Positions 6,822 to 14,507 of a stretch of 54,394 nt of DNA are shown one piece after another. The DNA lies in NCBI GenBank assembly GCA_902537945.1, contig CACBDG010000016.1:1-54394 (forward strand), read 5' to 3'. Position 1 is the first letter of the stretch; every line of letters begins with the position of its first letter. The translations under genes were made by a program, and so were the position numbers. This stretch comes from an uncultured SAR116 cluster alpha proteobacterium. GTDB taxonomy: Bacteria; Pseudomonadota; Alphaproteobacteria; Puniceispirillales; Marisalimonadaceae. Under the pieces are notes generated by a model that saw nothing but the letters and a program-made list of their open reading frames with translations, searched no databases and had not been told where the DNA came from.

Positions 6822-6850
6822 GGTATAACTTAAAGATTTACAAGCTTCAA
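6822..6850 (-). promoter_or_regulatory. Promoter-like sequence for the 26-residue peptide gene
   Basis: Read on the minus strand: TTGAAG (6850-6845), 17-nt spacer, TATACC (6827-6822). Each hexamer matches consensus at four positions (TTGAcA, TATAaT). It would start RNA near 6814, giving a 5' UTR of about 44 nt and a transcript of roughly 180 nt to the terminator. Confidence 0.4.
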
Positions 6851-6889
6851 TAAATAAAAATAATTTATACTTTAATTAGGCAAATACTT

Positions 6890-7279
6890 ATGAAAATAAT
6901 CAATCAAGAACCTAAACCATTTAAAGCAGGAGAAATCATATACTCACATAATGATCCTGCTGAATTTATATTTTTAATTCATAGTGGAAAAGTAAGAATA
7001 GAATCTAAACACGGGTTAGAATTAGGGGTACTTGAAACAGGAGAAATTTTTGGAGAAGTTGGACACATAATTGAATCACCGAGAACAGTAACTGCTGTAG
7101 CTATTACTAATACTCTAATAAGAGTAATTGATGAAAAAACTGTTAAAGAAAAAATGAATAAAGCTGACCCTGTATTGGCAGCAATAGTAAGGGGATTGTC
7201 TCTTAGAATAGGTGATGCAAATGCTTTAGCTGAAAAACATTGGTTGGAATTGAATGTTTATAAATCACTTAAGAAATAA
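6890..7279 (+). CDS. Stand-alone cyclic-nucleotide-binding domain protein
   Basis: 129 residues, essentially one CNB/CAP effector domain: FKAGEIIYSHNDPAEFIFLI (about 12-31), GKVRIES, LGVLETGEIFGEVG (about 46-59, the phosphate-binding-cassette region with FGE), then an SPRTVTAVAI strand with the conserved Arg. It lacks a DNA-binding helix-turn-helix, kinase or channel part, so it is a single-domain sensor. Similar small proteins sit near bacterial motility genes, and here a FliL-like gene follows 26 nt later. The ligand (cAMP, cGMP or none) cannot be told from sequence. Confidence 0.8.
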   Translation: MKIINQEPKPFKAGEIIYSHNDPAEFIFLIHSGKVRIESKHGLELGVLETGEIFGEVGHIIESPRTVTAVAITNTLIRVIDEKTVKEKMNKADPVLAAIVRGLSLRIGDANALAEKHWLELNVYKSLKK

Positions 7280-7305
7280 ATTGCTGAAATTTAAAAGTTT
7301 TTATT

Positions 7306-7920
7306 ATGGCTGATCAAAAAATTTCATTAAAGAATAGAATTATGAACATTAAGCATCTGTATGCTTATTTAATTGCATTTTTTTCATCTGTTTTAACTTT
7401 CATTTTTTTTTATTTTAGTAATGAAATAATTAAAGAAGAAAAAATAGCTGAAAAAGAAATAAATATCTATGAAGTAGCAAAAGAAGAAGCAATCAAAATG
7501 GGTAGAATGGAACCTGATGAAAAACCTATAGTACAAGAAGTTGGTCCAGACGGAAAAGTTATTGTTCCCTCTTTAAGTTATTGGGATATAGGTGGTATGG
7601 GTGATAATGCAAATAAGAGTTTTTGGACAAACTTACCTAACTCAAATTCATTTATTAGTTTTGATTTAGTATTTTCCTCATATAAAGGCGAGATGCTAAT
7701 GGATTTTTTAACGGATTACGACGTTGATTTTAGAAAAATTGTTTATGATGAAATAAGCAAAACAAATTTTGAAAAACTTGAGGGTAGTGAGGGTAAAAAT
7801 AAATTACTTGAGAATATAAAAAATGAATTTAATGCATACTTAGACTCAAAAAATTTAGATCCAATTATATTTGGAGTCCATTATAAGAAATTCGCCATTA
7901 CAACTAGGGGGAAGCAATAA
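7306..7920 (+). CDS. FliL-like flagellar basal-body-associated membrane protein
   Basis: 204 residues. A single N-terminal membrane segment (about 18-41) follows a short basic cytosolic tail; the rest is predicted periplasmic. The C-terminal part has the FliL pattern: an FDLVFSSYKGEML strand, a DVDFRKIVYDEIS helix, a helix ending IKNEFNAYLDS, and a final strand IIFGVHYKKFAITT resembling the FliL V-x-F-x-x-F-x-x-Q end. FliL binds stator units near the motor. Divergence is high, so this is a fold-level call. Its last 17 nt overlap the convergent threonine synthase gene. Confidence 0.5.
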   Translation: MADQKISLKNRIMNIKHLYAYLIAFFSSVLTFIFFYFSNEIIKEEKIAEKEINIYEVAKEEAIKMGRMEPDEKPIVQEVGPDGKVIVPSLSYWDIGGMGDNANKSFWTNLPNSNSFISFDLVFSSYKGEMLMDFLTDYDVDFRKIVYDEISKTNFEKLEGSEGKNKLLENIKNEFNAYLDSKNLDPIIFGVHYKKFAITTRGKQ

Positions 7921-9139
7921 AAATTTCATAGTTTATCTTATTATTTTTATCTATTTTGTTTGAAACTTCTGGGAGAGGATATTTTAATCCAGTAGCACAA
8001 TTAAAAAGCACGACTTTATCGTCTTTTGATATTAATTTTGAAGATAATGCTTTTTCGTAAGATGTCATTGTTGCAGCTCCTTCAGGACATAAAAAACAAC
8101 CATCAAATGATGCAACTCTGTCTCTAGCTTCAAATATTTCTTCGTCTGATACAGACATTGCAAATCCCCCACTTTCACGAATTGCTCTCAAAATAAGAAA
8201 ATCTCCTACAGCTATTGGCACCCTAATTCCTGCGGCTTTAGTATAAGCATTTTCCCATAGTGCAGCATGCTCATCCCCATTTTCCCAAGCTTGAACAATA
8301 GGAGCACATCCAGTAGCTTGGACAGCAACCATTTTAGGTAATTTTCCTTTTACCCATTCAAGTTCTTTTAATTCTAAAAAGGCCTTCCACATTCCAATTA
8401 AACCGGTACCTCCACCCGTAGGATAAAAAATTACATCTGGAAACTCCCAATTCAATTGTTCTGCCAATTCAAGACCCATAGTTTTCTTTCCTTCAATCCT
8501 ATATGGTTCTTTAAGAGTTGATACGTCAAACCACCCTACTTTTTCTTTGCCTTCACCAACTATCTTTCCACAATCATTTATCAAACCATTAACTAAATAA
8601 GTTTCTGCTCCGAGTGATTGAATTTCTCTTATGTTTATTTCCGGAGTATCATCAGGACAAAACACTGTTGATTTTATACCTGCGTTTGTTGCATAGGCAG
8701 CCATAGCTGCACCTGCGTTTCCATTTGTGGGAATTGCTAAATGTTTTAATTTGAATTGTTTTGCCATTGAGACGGCCAAACATAATCCTCTAGCTTTAAA
8801 GGATCCTGTGGGCAGCCTTCCTTCATCTTTAACTAAAACAAACCCCTTATCATTTGAAGAATAATTAACGGTTCTATTTAACTTAATCAATGGAGTGATA
8901 GTTTCACCAAGTGTAATCCTATCTTTTGGATCTAGTACTGGTAAAAGTGGTGAATATCTCCAAAGACCATCTACTTTGGAATTTGTAATAATATCTCTTG
9001 AAACTTCTTTTTTTAAAGTTTGCAAATCATACCTTACCAACAATGGTCTTCCTGCATCAGATAAACCATGTATTTTGTTGGCTTTATATTTCTTACCAGT
9101 GATTGAGCACTCAAGATGACTTACATAATTTTTTTCCAT
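7904..9139 (-). CDS. thrC: Threonine synthase (PLP-dependent, fold type II)
   Basis: 411 residues. It converts O-phosphohomoserine to threonine. The PLP lysine is in TGSFKARG (111-118, Lys115), followed by TNGNAGAA (138-145) and the phosphate-binding loop PTGGGTG (about 240). The N-terminal CSITGKKYKA...GRPLLVRYDL is the degenerate zinc-ribbon-like lead of the archaeal/plant-type threonine synthase. Related type II enzymes (diaminopropionate ammonia-lyase, cysteate synthase) are alternatives. It is 22 nt downstream of a tartrate-type dehydrogenase on the same strand, which could mean a catabolic PLP lyase instead, but the ThrC motifs are good. Confidence 0.75.
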   Translation of the reverse strand: MEKNYVSHLECSITGKKYKANKIHGLSDAGRPLLVRYDLQTLKKEVSRDIITNSKVDGLWRYSPLLPVLDPKDRITLGETITPLIKLNRTVNYSSNDKGFVLVKDEGRLPTGSFKARGLCLAVSMAKQFKLKHLAIPTNGNAGAAMAAYATNAGIKSTVFCPDDTPEINIREIQSLGAETYLVNGLINDCGKIVGEGKEKVGWFDVSTLKEPYRIEGKKTMGLELAEQLNWEFPDVIFYPTGGGTGLIGMWKAFLELKELEWVKGKLPKMVAVQATGCAPIVQAWENGDEHAALWENAYTKAAGIRVPIAVGDFLILRAIRESGGFAMSVSDEEIFEARDRVASFDGCFLCPEGAATMTSYEKALSSKLISKDDKVVLFNCATGLKYPLPEVSNKIDKNNKINYEIFIASP

Positions 9140-9161
9140 ATATTATCCTAAATTTAATTTA

Positions 9162-10232
9162 TTAACTATTTTTACCTGAAATAATATCTATCATTGCTTT
9201 GGTAATTTTTTTTGTAGTACTTTTTCCACTAAGATCTCTTGGTAAATATTTTTTGTCTGATGTAAGCTTTTCAATTGCAGACATCAACTTTTGAGCTGCT
9301 TTAAGTTCACCTAAATTTTCTAACATCATCACTGCAGACCAATAAGATCCAATAGGATTTGCAATTCCTTTTCCCATTATATCAAAAGCAGATCCATGAA
9401 TTGGTTCAAACATAGATGGATGACGTTTTTCTGGATCTAAATTTCCTGTAGGAGCTATTCCCATTGACCCTGATAATGAAGCTGCTAAATCTGTTAAAAT
9501 ATCAGCGTGTAAGTTTGAAGCAACAACGGTATCAATACTTTTTGGATCTAGAACCATTCTAGTGGTCATGGCATCAACAAGCATTTTATCTGTATTTACT
9601 TCCCTATAATCTTGCGATATTTCATTGAATATTTCATCCCACATGACCATACCATGTCTTTGAGCATTAGATTTAGTCACTAAAGTTAATAATTTTCTTG
9701 GTCTGGATCTAGCTATTTCAAAAGCAAACCTCTGTATTCTCTCTACACCCTGCTTCGTAAATAAAGTAATATCCATTGCTGTATCATGACTGTAACCTCT
9801 ATGACTTCTACCCCCAATTCCTGAGTATTCTCCTTCAGAATTCTCTCTAATAAAACTCCAATCAATATCTTTTTCATCAACATTTTTTAGAGGAGATGTT
9901 ATTCCAGGTAAGAGACGTACTGGTCTCAGATTTGCGTATTGGTCTAATCCTTGGCATATTTTTAACCTTAATCCCCAAAGTGTTATATGATCTGGAATTT
10001 CAGGGACACCAGCAGATCCAAAATAAATTGCATTAAAGCTCTTAAGTTCTTCAACGCCTTCGTCAGGCATCATTACACCATGTTTTTTGAAGTACTCTGC
10101 TCCCCAATCAAATTGATGAAATTCTATTGGTAAATTTAGGACTGACTTTGAAAGAGCTTTTAAAACCTCAACTCCACTATCTATTACTTCTGTGCCAATC
10201 CCATCACCAGGAATAACTGCAATTTTGTACAT
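9162..10232 (-). CDS. Tartrate/D-malate dehydrogenase-type beta-hydroxyacid oxidative decarboxylase (first copy)
   Basis: 356 residues of the isocitrate/isopropylmalate dehydrogenase family. GDGIGTEV (9-16), the TtuC-like DHITLWGLRLKI and NLRPVRL segments, RENSEGEYSGIGG, TKSNAQRHGM, and C-terminal SNLHADILTDL (metal-binding Asp residues) and EPIHGSAFDI are all present. DHITLWG with QYANLRP separates tartrate dehydrogenase/decarboxylase and D-malate dehydrogenase from LeuB. It uses NAD and a divalent metal to oxidise and decarboxylate. A second copy lies at 51530. It probably forms an operon with the downstream PLP enzyme (22 nt). Confidence 0.8.
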   Translation of the reverse strand: MYKIAVIPGDGIGTEVIDSGVEVLKALSKSVLNLPIEFHQFDWGAEYFKKHGVMMPDEGVEELKSFNAIYFGSAGVPEIPDHITLWGLRLKICQGLDQYANLRPVRLLPGITSPLKNVDEKDIDWSFIRENSEGEYSGIGGRSHRGYSHDTAMDITLFTKQGVERIQRFAFEIARSRPRKLLTLVTKSNAQRHGMVMWDEIFNEISQDYREVNTDKMLVDAMTTRMVLDPKSIDTVVASNLHADILTDLAASLSGSMGIAPTGNLDPEKRHPSMFEPIHGSAFDIMGKGIANPIGSYWSAVMMLENLGELKAAQKLMSAIEKLTSDKKYLPRDLSGKSTTKKITKAMIDIISGKNS

Positions 10233-10324
10233 CTTTTGCCTTCTTAAATAAATAAATATAAATAATAATAAAAATAGTTTATCTATTAATAACTTAATTA
10301 TTTCAATATTTAAAAAATTGTTAA

Positions 10325-11971
10325 ATGGTAGCTATCTCTAAACTATTAAATCAAATATTAAATTCGCATTTAAAAATCATAAGTATAATTATAATTTTTT
10401 TACTTCTCTCTCCAGTTATTTCTATAATTATATCAAGTTTTCAAAACACATATGATTTATGGCTACATCTTATAAATTCACGTTTAAAGTATTATTTATA
10501 CAACACTTTTATGTTAATGTTAGGTGTTTGTTTAACTACCTTTGTGATTGGAGTTTCTCTTGCCTGGTTAGTATGCCGATATAATTTTTATATGAAAAAT
10601 ATAATTGAGTGGGCACTTCTTTTGCCTCTAGCATTACCATCATATATAGTTGCTTATTGTTATACTGATTTTTTTGAATATAGTGGTGTTGTTCAGACAA
10701 TATTAAGAGATTTATTTAATTTTTCTTCACCAAGTGATTATTATTTTCCAGAAATAAGATCTCTTGGAGGAGCAGTGTTTGTAATATCTTTTGTCTTATA
10801 CCCTTATGTTTATCTAATTACGAAAGTTGCTTTTAAATCTACTCCTTCATCTTTAATTGAGTTTGCTGAGATCTCTGGAAAAAATATTTTCTATTTTGTT
10901 TCTTTACCTCTGGCTAAACCTGCAATAGTTGCTGGATTGTCATTAGTGTTGATGGAAACAGTTTCTGATTTTGGTACAGTAGATTTTTTTGCAGTTGAAA
11001 CAATTACTCTGGGTATTTTTAATCTATGGCTTGGAATGAACAATCTAGCCTCAGCATCACAGCTAGCTTTGGTAGGATTTACATTTGTAATTGTTTTGCT
11101 TGCACTAGAGCTTTATGCAAGAAAAAGACAAAAATTTAATGATCCTAAATTCAACACTCACAATTTTTTTAATATTCAAGTATCTAAATCTAAAAATATT
11201 ATAATTTTTTCAATATGCATTATGCCAATATTATTTGGATTTTTGATTCCAGTGCTTATTTTAATTGAGAATTCTCTAAATTATTTTCACCTTGAAAATT
11301 TTAATTACTTAGTTACAGTTGCCCAAAACTCTTTTTTTATTAGTTTCACTACTGCAACAATCATAATATTATTATCTATAATTTTAACCGTAAGTATTAA
11401 ATATCAAAATTTTAAAGGCTTTAATTTTTTATCTACAATAGCAGGTATTGGATATGCTTTTCCAGGCATAATTATAGCTCTTGGAACATTATTTTTTATT
11501 TCTTTTATTGAAAAATTTGTAAATTTATCATTAGAAATCTTTTCTATTGATCTAAATTTAATCTTAATTGGTTCTTACTTTTTATTAATTTTTGCCTATA
11601 TATCAAGATTTAATGCTGTTTCATTTGGGGCAATTAATAGCGGAATAAATAGATTACCCCCTAATTTGCTTGAAGCTAGTAGATCACTTGGTAATCCGTT
11701 TTGGTATAGCTTTAGGAAGGTTATATTACCGTTATTAAGACCATCTATTTTAACTGCATTTATTCTGGCTTTTGTTGATATTATTAAAGAACTTCCCATA
11801 ACATTGTTATTAAGACCTTTCAATTTTGAAACTTTAGCCACATACGTATATCAATATGCAAATGATGAAATGCTTGAAAGAGCATCAAGCGCAGCTCTTC
11901 TTATAGTAATTATAGGACTTTTACCTATTTTGTTTATCAATAAAATAATAAATATAAATAAAAAAAATTAA
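10325..11971 (+). CDS. Ferric iron ABC transporter permease (FbpB/AfuB type, fused two-domain)
   Basis: 548 residues with about 12 hydrophobic segments, forming two tandem binding-protein-dependent permease domains. EAA loops are visible at EFAEISGKNIFYFVSLPLA (about 179-197) and EASRSLGNPFWYSFRKVILP (about 452-471), each followed by a P-x-x-x-A/T helix. This duplicated form is characteristic of FbpB, HitB and ThiP. Iron is the likely substrate because a FbpA-like binding protein (13393) and Fur lie close. The ATPase FbpC is not in the window, so it must be elsewhere or shared. The gene is divergent from the tartrate-type dehydrogenase. Confidence 0.82.
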   Translation: MVAISKLLNQILNSHLKIISIIIIFLLLSPVISIIISSFQNTYDLWLHLINSRLKYYLYNTFMLMLGVCLTTFVIGVSLAWLVCRYNFYMKNIIEWALLLPLALPSYIVAYCYTDFFEYSGVVQTILRDLFNFSSPSDYYFPEIRSLGGAVFVISFVLYPYVYLITKVAFKSTPSSLIEFAEISGKNIFYFVSLPLAKPAIVAGLSLVLMETVSDFGTVDFFAVETITLGIFNLWLGMNNLASASQLALVGFTFVIVLLALELYARKRQKFNDPKFNTHNFFNIQVSKSKNIIIFSICIMPILFGFLIPVLILIENSLNYFHLENFNYLVTVAQNSFFISFTTATIIILLSIILTVSIKYQNFKGFNFLSTIAGIGYAFPGIIIALGTLFFISFIEKFVNLSLEIFSIDLNLILIGSYFLLIFAYISRFNAVSFGAINSGINRLPPNLLEASRSLGNPFWYSFRKVILPLLRPSILTAFILAFVDIIKELPITLLLRPFNFETLATYVYQYANDEMLERASSAALLIVIIGLLPILFINKIININKKN

Positions 11972-11998
11972 TTTAATTTTTTGTAAACTTGTATTAGT

Positions 11999-12013
11999 TT
12001 AGAATGATTATAA
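11999..12013. promoter_or_regulatory. Fur-box-like site upstream of fur
   Basis: TTAGAATGATTATAA matches the 7-1-7 Fur pattern TGATAATnATTATCA at 12 of 15 positions and lies 20 nt before the fur start. Placement suggests autoregulation. Confidence 0.5.
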
Positions 12014-12032
12014 ATATTTCTAGGAAAAAAGA

Positions 12033-12437
12033 ATGGCCCAACTTTATGAGAAATGTATAAAAAACGGTCTGAGAATGACATTGCCTAGAAAAATTATACT
12101 AGAAGTAATAGAGGATTCAGCTGATCACCCTGATGTGGATGAAATGTATAGAAGAGCTGTTGAAAAAGATCGTTCAATCTCAATCGCAACTGTTTACAGA
12201 ACAATCAAATTATTTGAAGAGGCTGGAATAATTGAAAGATTAGATATTGGTGACGGCAGATCTCGATATGAAGAAGCTGGCGAACATCATGAACATTTAA
12301 TTGATGTAGAGAGTGGTGAAATCATTGAATTTCAGAACGAAGAACTAGAAGAAATGAAAAGGCAAGTAGCTCTTAATATGGGATATGAACTAGTAGATCA
12401 TAGATTAGAGTTATTTGGAAAAAAAATAAAAAAATAA
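12033..12437 (+). CDS. fur: Fur/Mur-family metal-responsive repressor
   Basis: 134 residues. The N-terminal winged helix has LRMTLPRKIILEVIE and SIATVYRTIKLFEEAGII (the recognition helix region, about 50-67). The metal-binding hinge is GEHHEHLIDVESGEIIEF (about 88-105), with a conserved His near the end (LVDHRLELFG). The enterobacterial structural-zinc CxxC motifs are absent, as in alphaproteobacterial Fur/Mur. It represses iron- or manganese-responsive genes when metal-loaded. Fur-box-like sites before itself, the SDR, the binding protein and the MbfA region make it the likely local regulator. Irr, a relative, is less likely because the HHEHLID pattern follows Fur/Mur. Confidence 0.85.
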   Translation: MAQLYEKCIKNGLRMTLPRKIILEVIEDSADHPDVDEMYRRAVEKDRSISIATVYRTIKLFEEAGIIERLDIGDGRSRYEEAGEHHEHLIDVESGEIIEFQNEELEEMKRQVALNMGYELVDHRLELFGKKIKK

Positions 12438-12487
12438 CATTCATGCTTATTTAATTTCTTTGATTTCAAAGTTACATAATGTATTAT

Positions 12488-12502
12488 TAAGAATGATTAT
12501 CA
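12488..12502. promoter_or_regulatory. Fur-box-like site upstream of the SDR gene
   Basis: TAAGAATGATTATCA matches TGATAATnATTATCA with a perfect right half and 5 of 7 in the left half. It lies 20 nt before the ATG at 12522, the same geometry as the fur box. Confidence 0.5.
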
Positions 12503-12521
12503 ATTTCTCGAAAATTTAAAA

Positions 12522-13262
12522 ATGGAAGAAAAAGATAAAATTATAATTCTTACAGGAGGTAGCAGAGGCATAGGTCACGCTACTTCAAAAAAATTTTGGG
12601 ATGATGGATGGACAGTAATTACATTTTCACGATCTGAAGTTGCACCAAAATGTCCTTGGTCTAACAATAAACAATTTCACTTTCAAGTTGATCTTGAAGA
12701 TGAAATTTCTTTAAACAATAAACTTAAAGAGTTATCTGAATTTTTAAATGGGAGGCCAGTAAAAGCACTCATTAATAATGCTGCAATATCTCCAAAAGAC
12801 AAAAAAAATGAGAGACTAAGTTTTAATGACACATCATTAGAATTATGGCGTAAAGTATTTAATGTTAATTTTTTTGCTCCAATCATTATTTCAAAAGCTA
12901 TTGTTAATAATCTAAAATCAGCCAATGGTATGATAATTAACGTAACATCTATTGCTAGTGATAATGTTCACCAATTTGCAGGACCTGCTTATGCAACATC
13001 TAAAGCTGCTCTAAAATCACTAACAAGAGAAATGGCATCAGATCTTGCCAAAGATAATATAAGAGTAAATGCTATAGCTCCTGGAGAAATTGAAACATCT
13101 ATGGTTACTCCAAGTAGTAAAAAATTACTCACAGAGAAGATACCTATGAAAAGATTTGGAACACCCGATGAAGTTGCAGGTGTAATTCTTTCAATGTGCT
13201 CAGAAACTTTCTCATATGTTAATGGAACAGAGATCCAGATTAATGGCGGTCAAACTGTCTAA
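12522..13262 (+). CDS. Short-chain dehydrogenase/reductase, probably Fur-controlled
   Basis: 246 residues, classical SDR. The Rossmann motif TGGSRGIGH is at 11-19, NNAA at about 86-89, the catalytic Ser in NVTSIAS, YATSK (about 159-163) for Tyr/Lys, and a C-terminal VNGTEIQINGG as in FabG-type enzymes. It uses NAD(P)H, with substrate unknown. It lies between fur and the iron-binding-protein gene with its own Fur-like box, so it may take part in siderophore or iron-stress metabolism, by inference. A bidirectional terminator follows the stop. Confidence 0.85.
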   Translation: MEEKDKIIILTGGSRGIGHATSKKFWDDGWTVITFSRSEVAPKCPWSNNKQFHFQVDLEDEISLNNKLKELSEFLNGRPVKALINNAAISPKDKKNERLSFNDTSLELWRKVFNVNFFAPIIISKAIVNNLKSANGMIINVTSIASDNVHQFAGPAYATSKAALKSLTREMASDLAKDNIRVNAIAPGEIETSMVTPSSKKLLTEKIPMKRFGTPDEVAGVILSMCSETFSYVNGTEIQINGGQTV

Positions 13263-13300
13263 ATATCTAGATTATATAAAAATTTCAAAGATAAATATAA

Positions 13301-13332
13301 AAAAAACAGGAATTGTTTTGTTCCTGTTTTTT
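13301..13332. terminator. Bidirectional intrinsic terminator
   Basis: AAAAAACAGGAA (13301-13312) and TTCCTGTTTTTT (13321-13332) pair over 12 bp around an 8-nt loop. There is a T-tract after the stem on the plus strand and an A-run before it for the minus strand. It separates the convergent SDR and iron-binding-protein genes. Confidence 0.85.
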
Positions 13333-13392
13333 TTATTTAAAGGTATAGCTTGGCTATTAGTTGGTTATTTTGGTATTAGTTATTTCTTTTAA

Positions 13393-14430
13393 TTACCAAC
13401 CCACCTGATCGATTATCATTTGTGCTTTTTTTGCATTTTTTGCAATCTCACTTATTGGTAAGCTATCTGACTTAAATGTACCCCATTCCATTATTTTGCC
13501 ATCAAGTTTAACTTTAGGATTTACTGGATATTCAAAATTAACATTTGCATAAATTTTCTGTGCTTTTGGCATAGTCAGCCATTCAATAAATCTTAGAGCT
13601 TCTTCACTATTTTTTGAATATTTTGCAATAGCCGCACCTGAAATGTTAACATGTTGTCCTCTATTACCTTGGTTATAGAATATTACTTCAGTAGCTCGTG
13701 CCCAATTTTTTTGTTCAGGTTTCTTTTCATTAAATTTCATTAATGCAAAATAATACGTATTCATTAAAACTATATCACACTCACCTGAGTAAATTCCTTT
13801 TGCTTGTGCTCTATCATTACCTTTTGGTTTTCTTGCAAAATTTGAAACTAAACCTTCTGCCCATGATTTTGCTTTTGCCTCACCTTTATGTGCAATTATT
13901 GAAGCCAATAATGCTCTATTATATGGGTGACTTCCAATTCTTGTACAGATTTTACCCCTGAACTTGGATTTTGCTAAATCTTCAATATCATTAATTTCAT
14001 TTTTATTAACTCTTTCTTTGGAAATACCTATTATTCGCGCTCTAGTGGATAAACTAACCCATTTTTTATTTATATCTCTTAAATGATTTGGAACATTTCT
14101 ATTTATTATGTCTGAGTTAATTTTTTTAACTAAATCCATATCCGCAAGCTCAGATAATCTTGAAATATCAACGGTAAGAATCACATCCGCAGGAGAATTT
14201 TTTCCTTCGGATTTGAGCCTTTGCGCGAGGCCTTTCTTAGCGTGTAAAACGTTAAATTTTACGGAAAATTCTTTTTCATACTCTTTAGTAAATGGTTCCA
14301 AAAGAGCAGGGCTTCGATAAGAGTAAATATTTATCTCATTTGCACTAGCGCGTTGAATGCCAAAAATTAAGATAGATAAACAAAAAATTAAGTTGAAAAT
14401 ACAAAATAATAAAGATTTAAGACTTTTCAT
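13393..14430 (-). CDS. Ferric iron ABC transporter substrate-binding protein (FbpA/FutA family)
   Basis: 345 residues from ATG at 14428-14430. A longer frame to 14496 exists, but its extra N-terminal residues are translated from a Fur box and are rejected. A signal peptide (about 1-30, ending RASANE) leads into INIYSYR, a typical start for Fe(III)-binding proteins of transferrin type. NTYYFALM carries the paired tyrosines that ligate iron in FbpA. The protein captures periplasmic ferric iron for the permease (10325). A Fur-box-like site lies 21 nt upstream of the start. It is 77 nt downstream of the MbfA-like gene. Confidence 0.87.
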   Translation of the reverse strand: MKSLKSLLFCIFNLIFCLSILIFGIQRASANEINIYSYRSPALLEPFTKEYEKEFSVKFNVLHAKKGLAQRLKSEGKNSPADVILTVDISRLSELADMDLVKKINSDIINRNVPNHLRDINKKWVSLSTRARIIGISKERVNKNEINDIEDLAKSKFRGKICTRIGSHPYNRALLASIIAHKGEAKAKSWAEGLVSNFARKPKGNDRAQAKGIYSGECDIVLMNTYYFALMKFNEKKPEQKNWARATEVIFYNQGNRGQHVNISGAAIAKYSKNSEEALRFIEWLTMPKAQKIYANVNFEYPVNPKVKLDGKIMEWGTFKSDSLPISEIAKNAKKAQMIIDQVGW

Positions 14431-14450
14431 ATAAAACACCATTATGTAAT

Positions 14451-14465
14451 TAAGAATCATTATCA
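14451..14465 (-). promoter_or_regulatory. Fur-box-like site upstream of the ferric-iron binding protein gene
   Basis: Read on the minus strand, TGATAATGATTCTTA has a perfect TGATAAT left half and 5 of 7 in the right half. It sits 20-35 nt before the ATG, where a repressor would block the promoter. Confidence 0.6.
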
Positions 14466-14507
14466 TTATTATTACTATAACTATTATCAATGTCAAATTA
14501 ATTTTTT

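Noticed and set aside
14431-14496. N-terminal extension of the iron-binding protein
   Set aside because: It translates a Fur-box-like site, precedes a normal signal peptide and lacks an SD.
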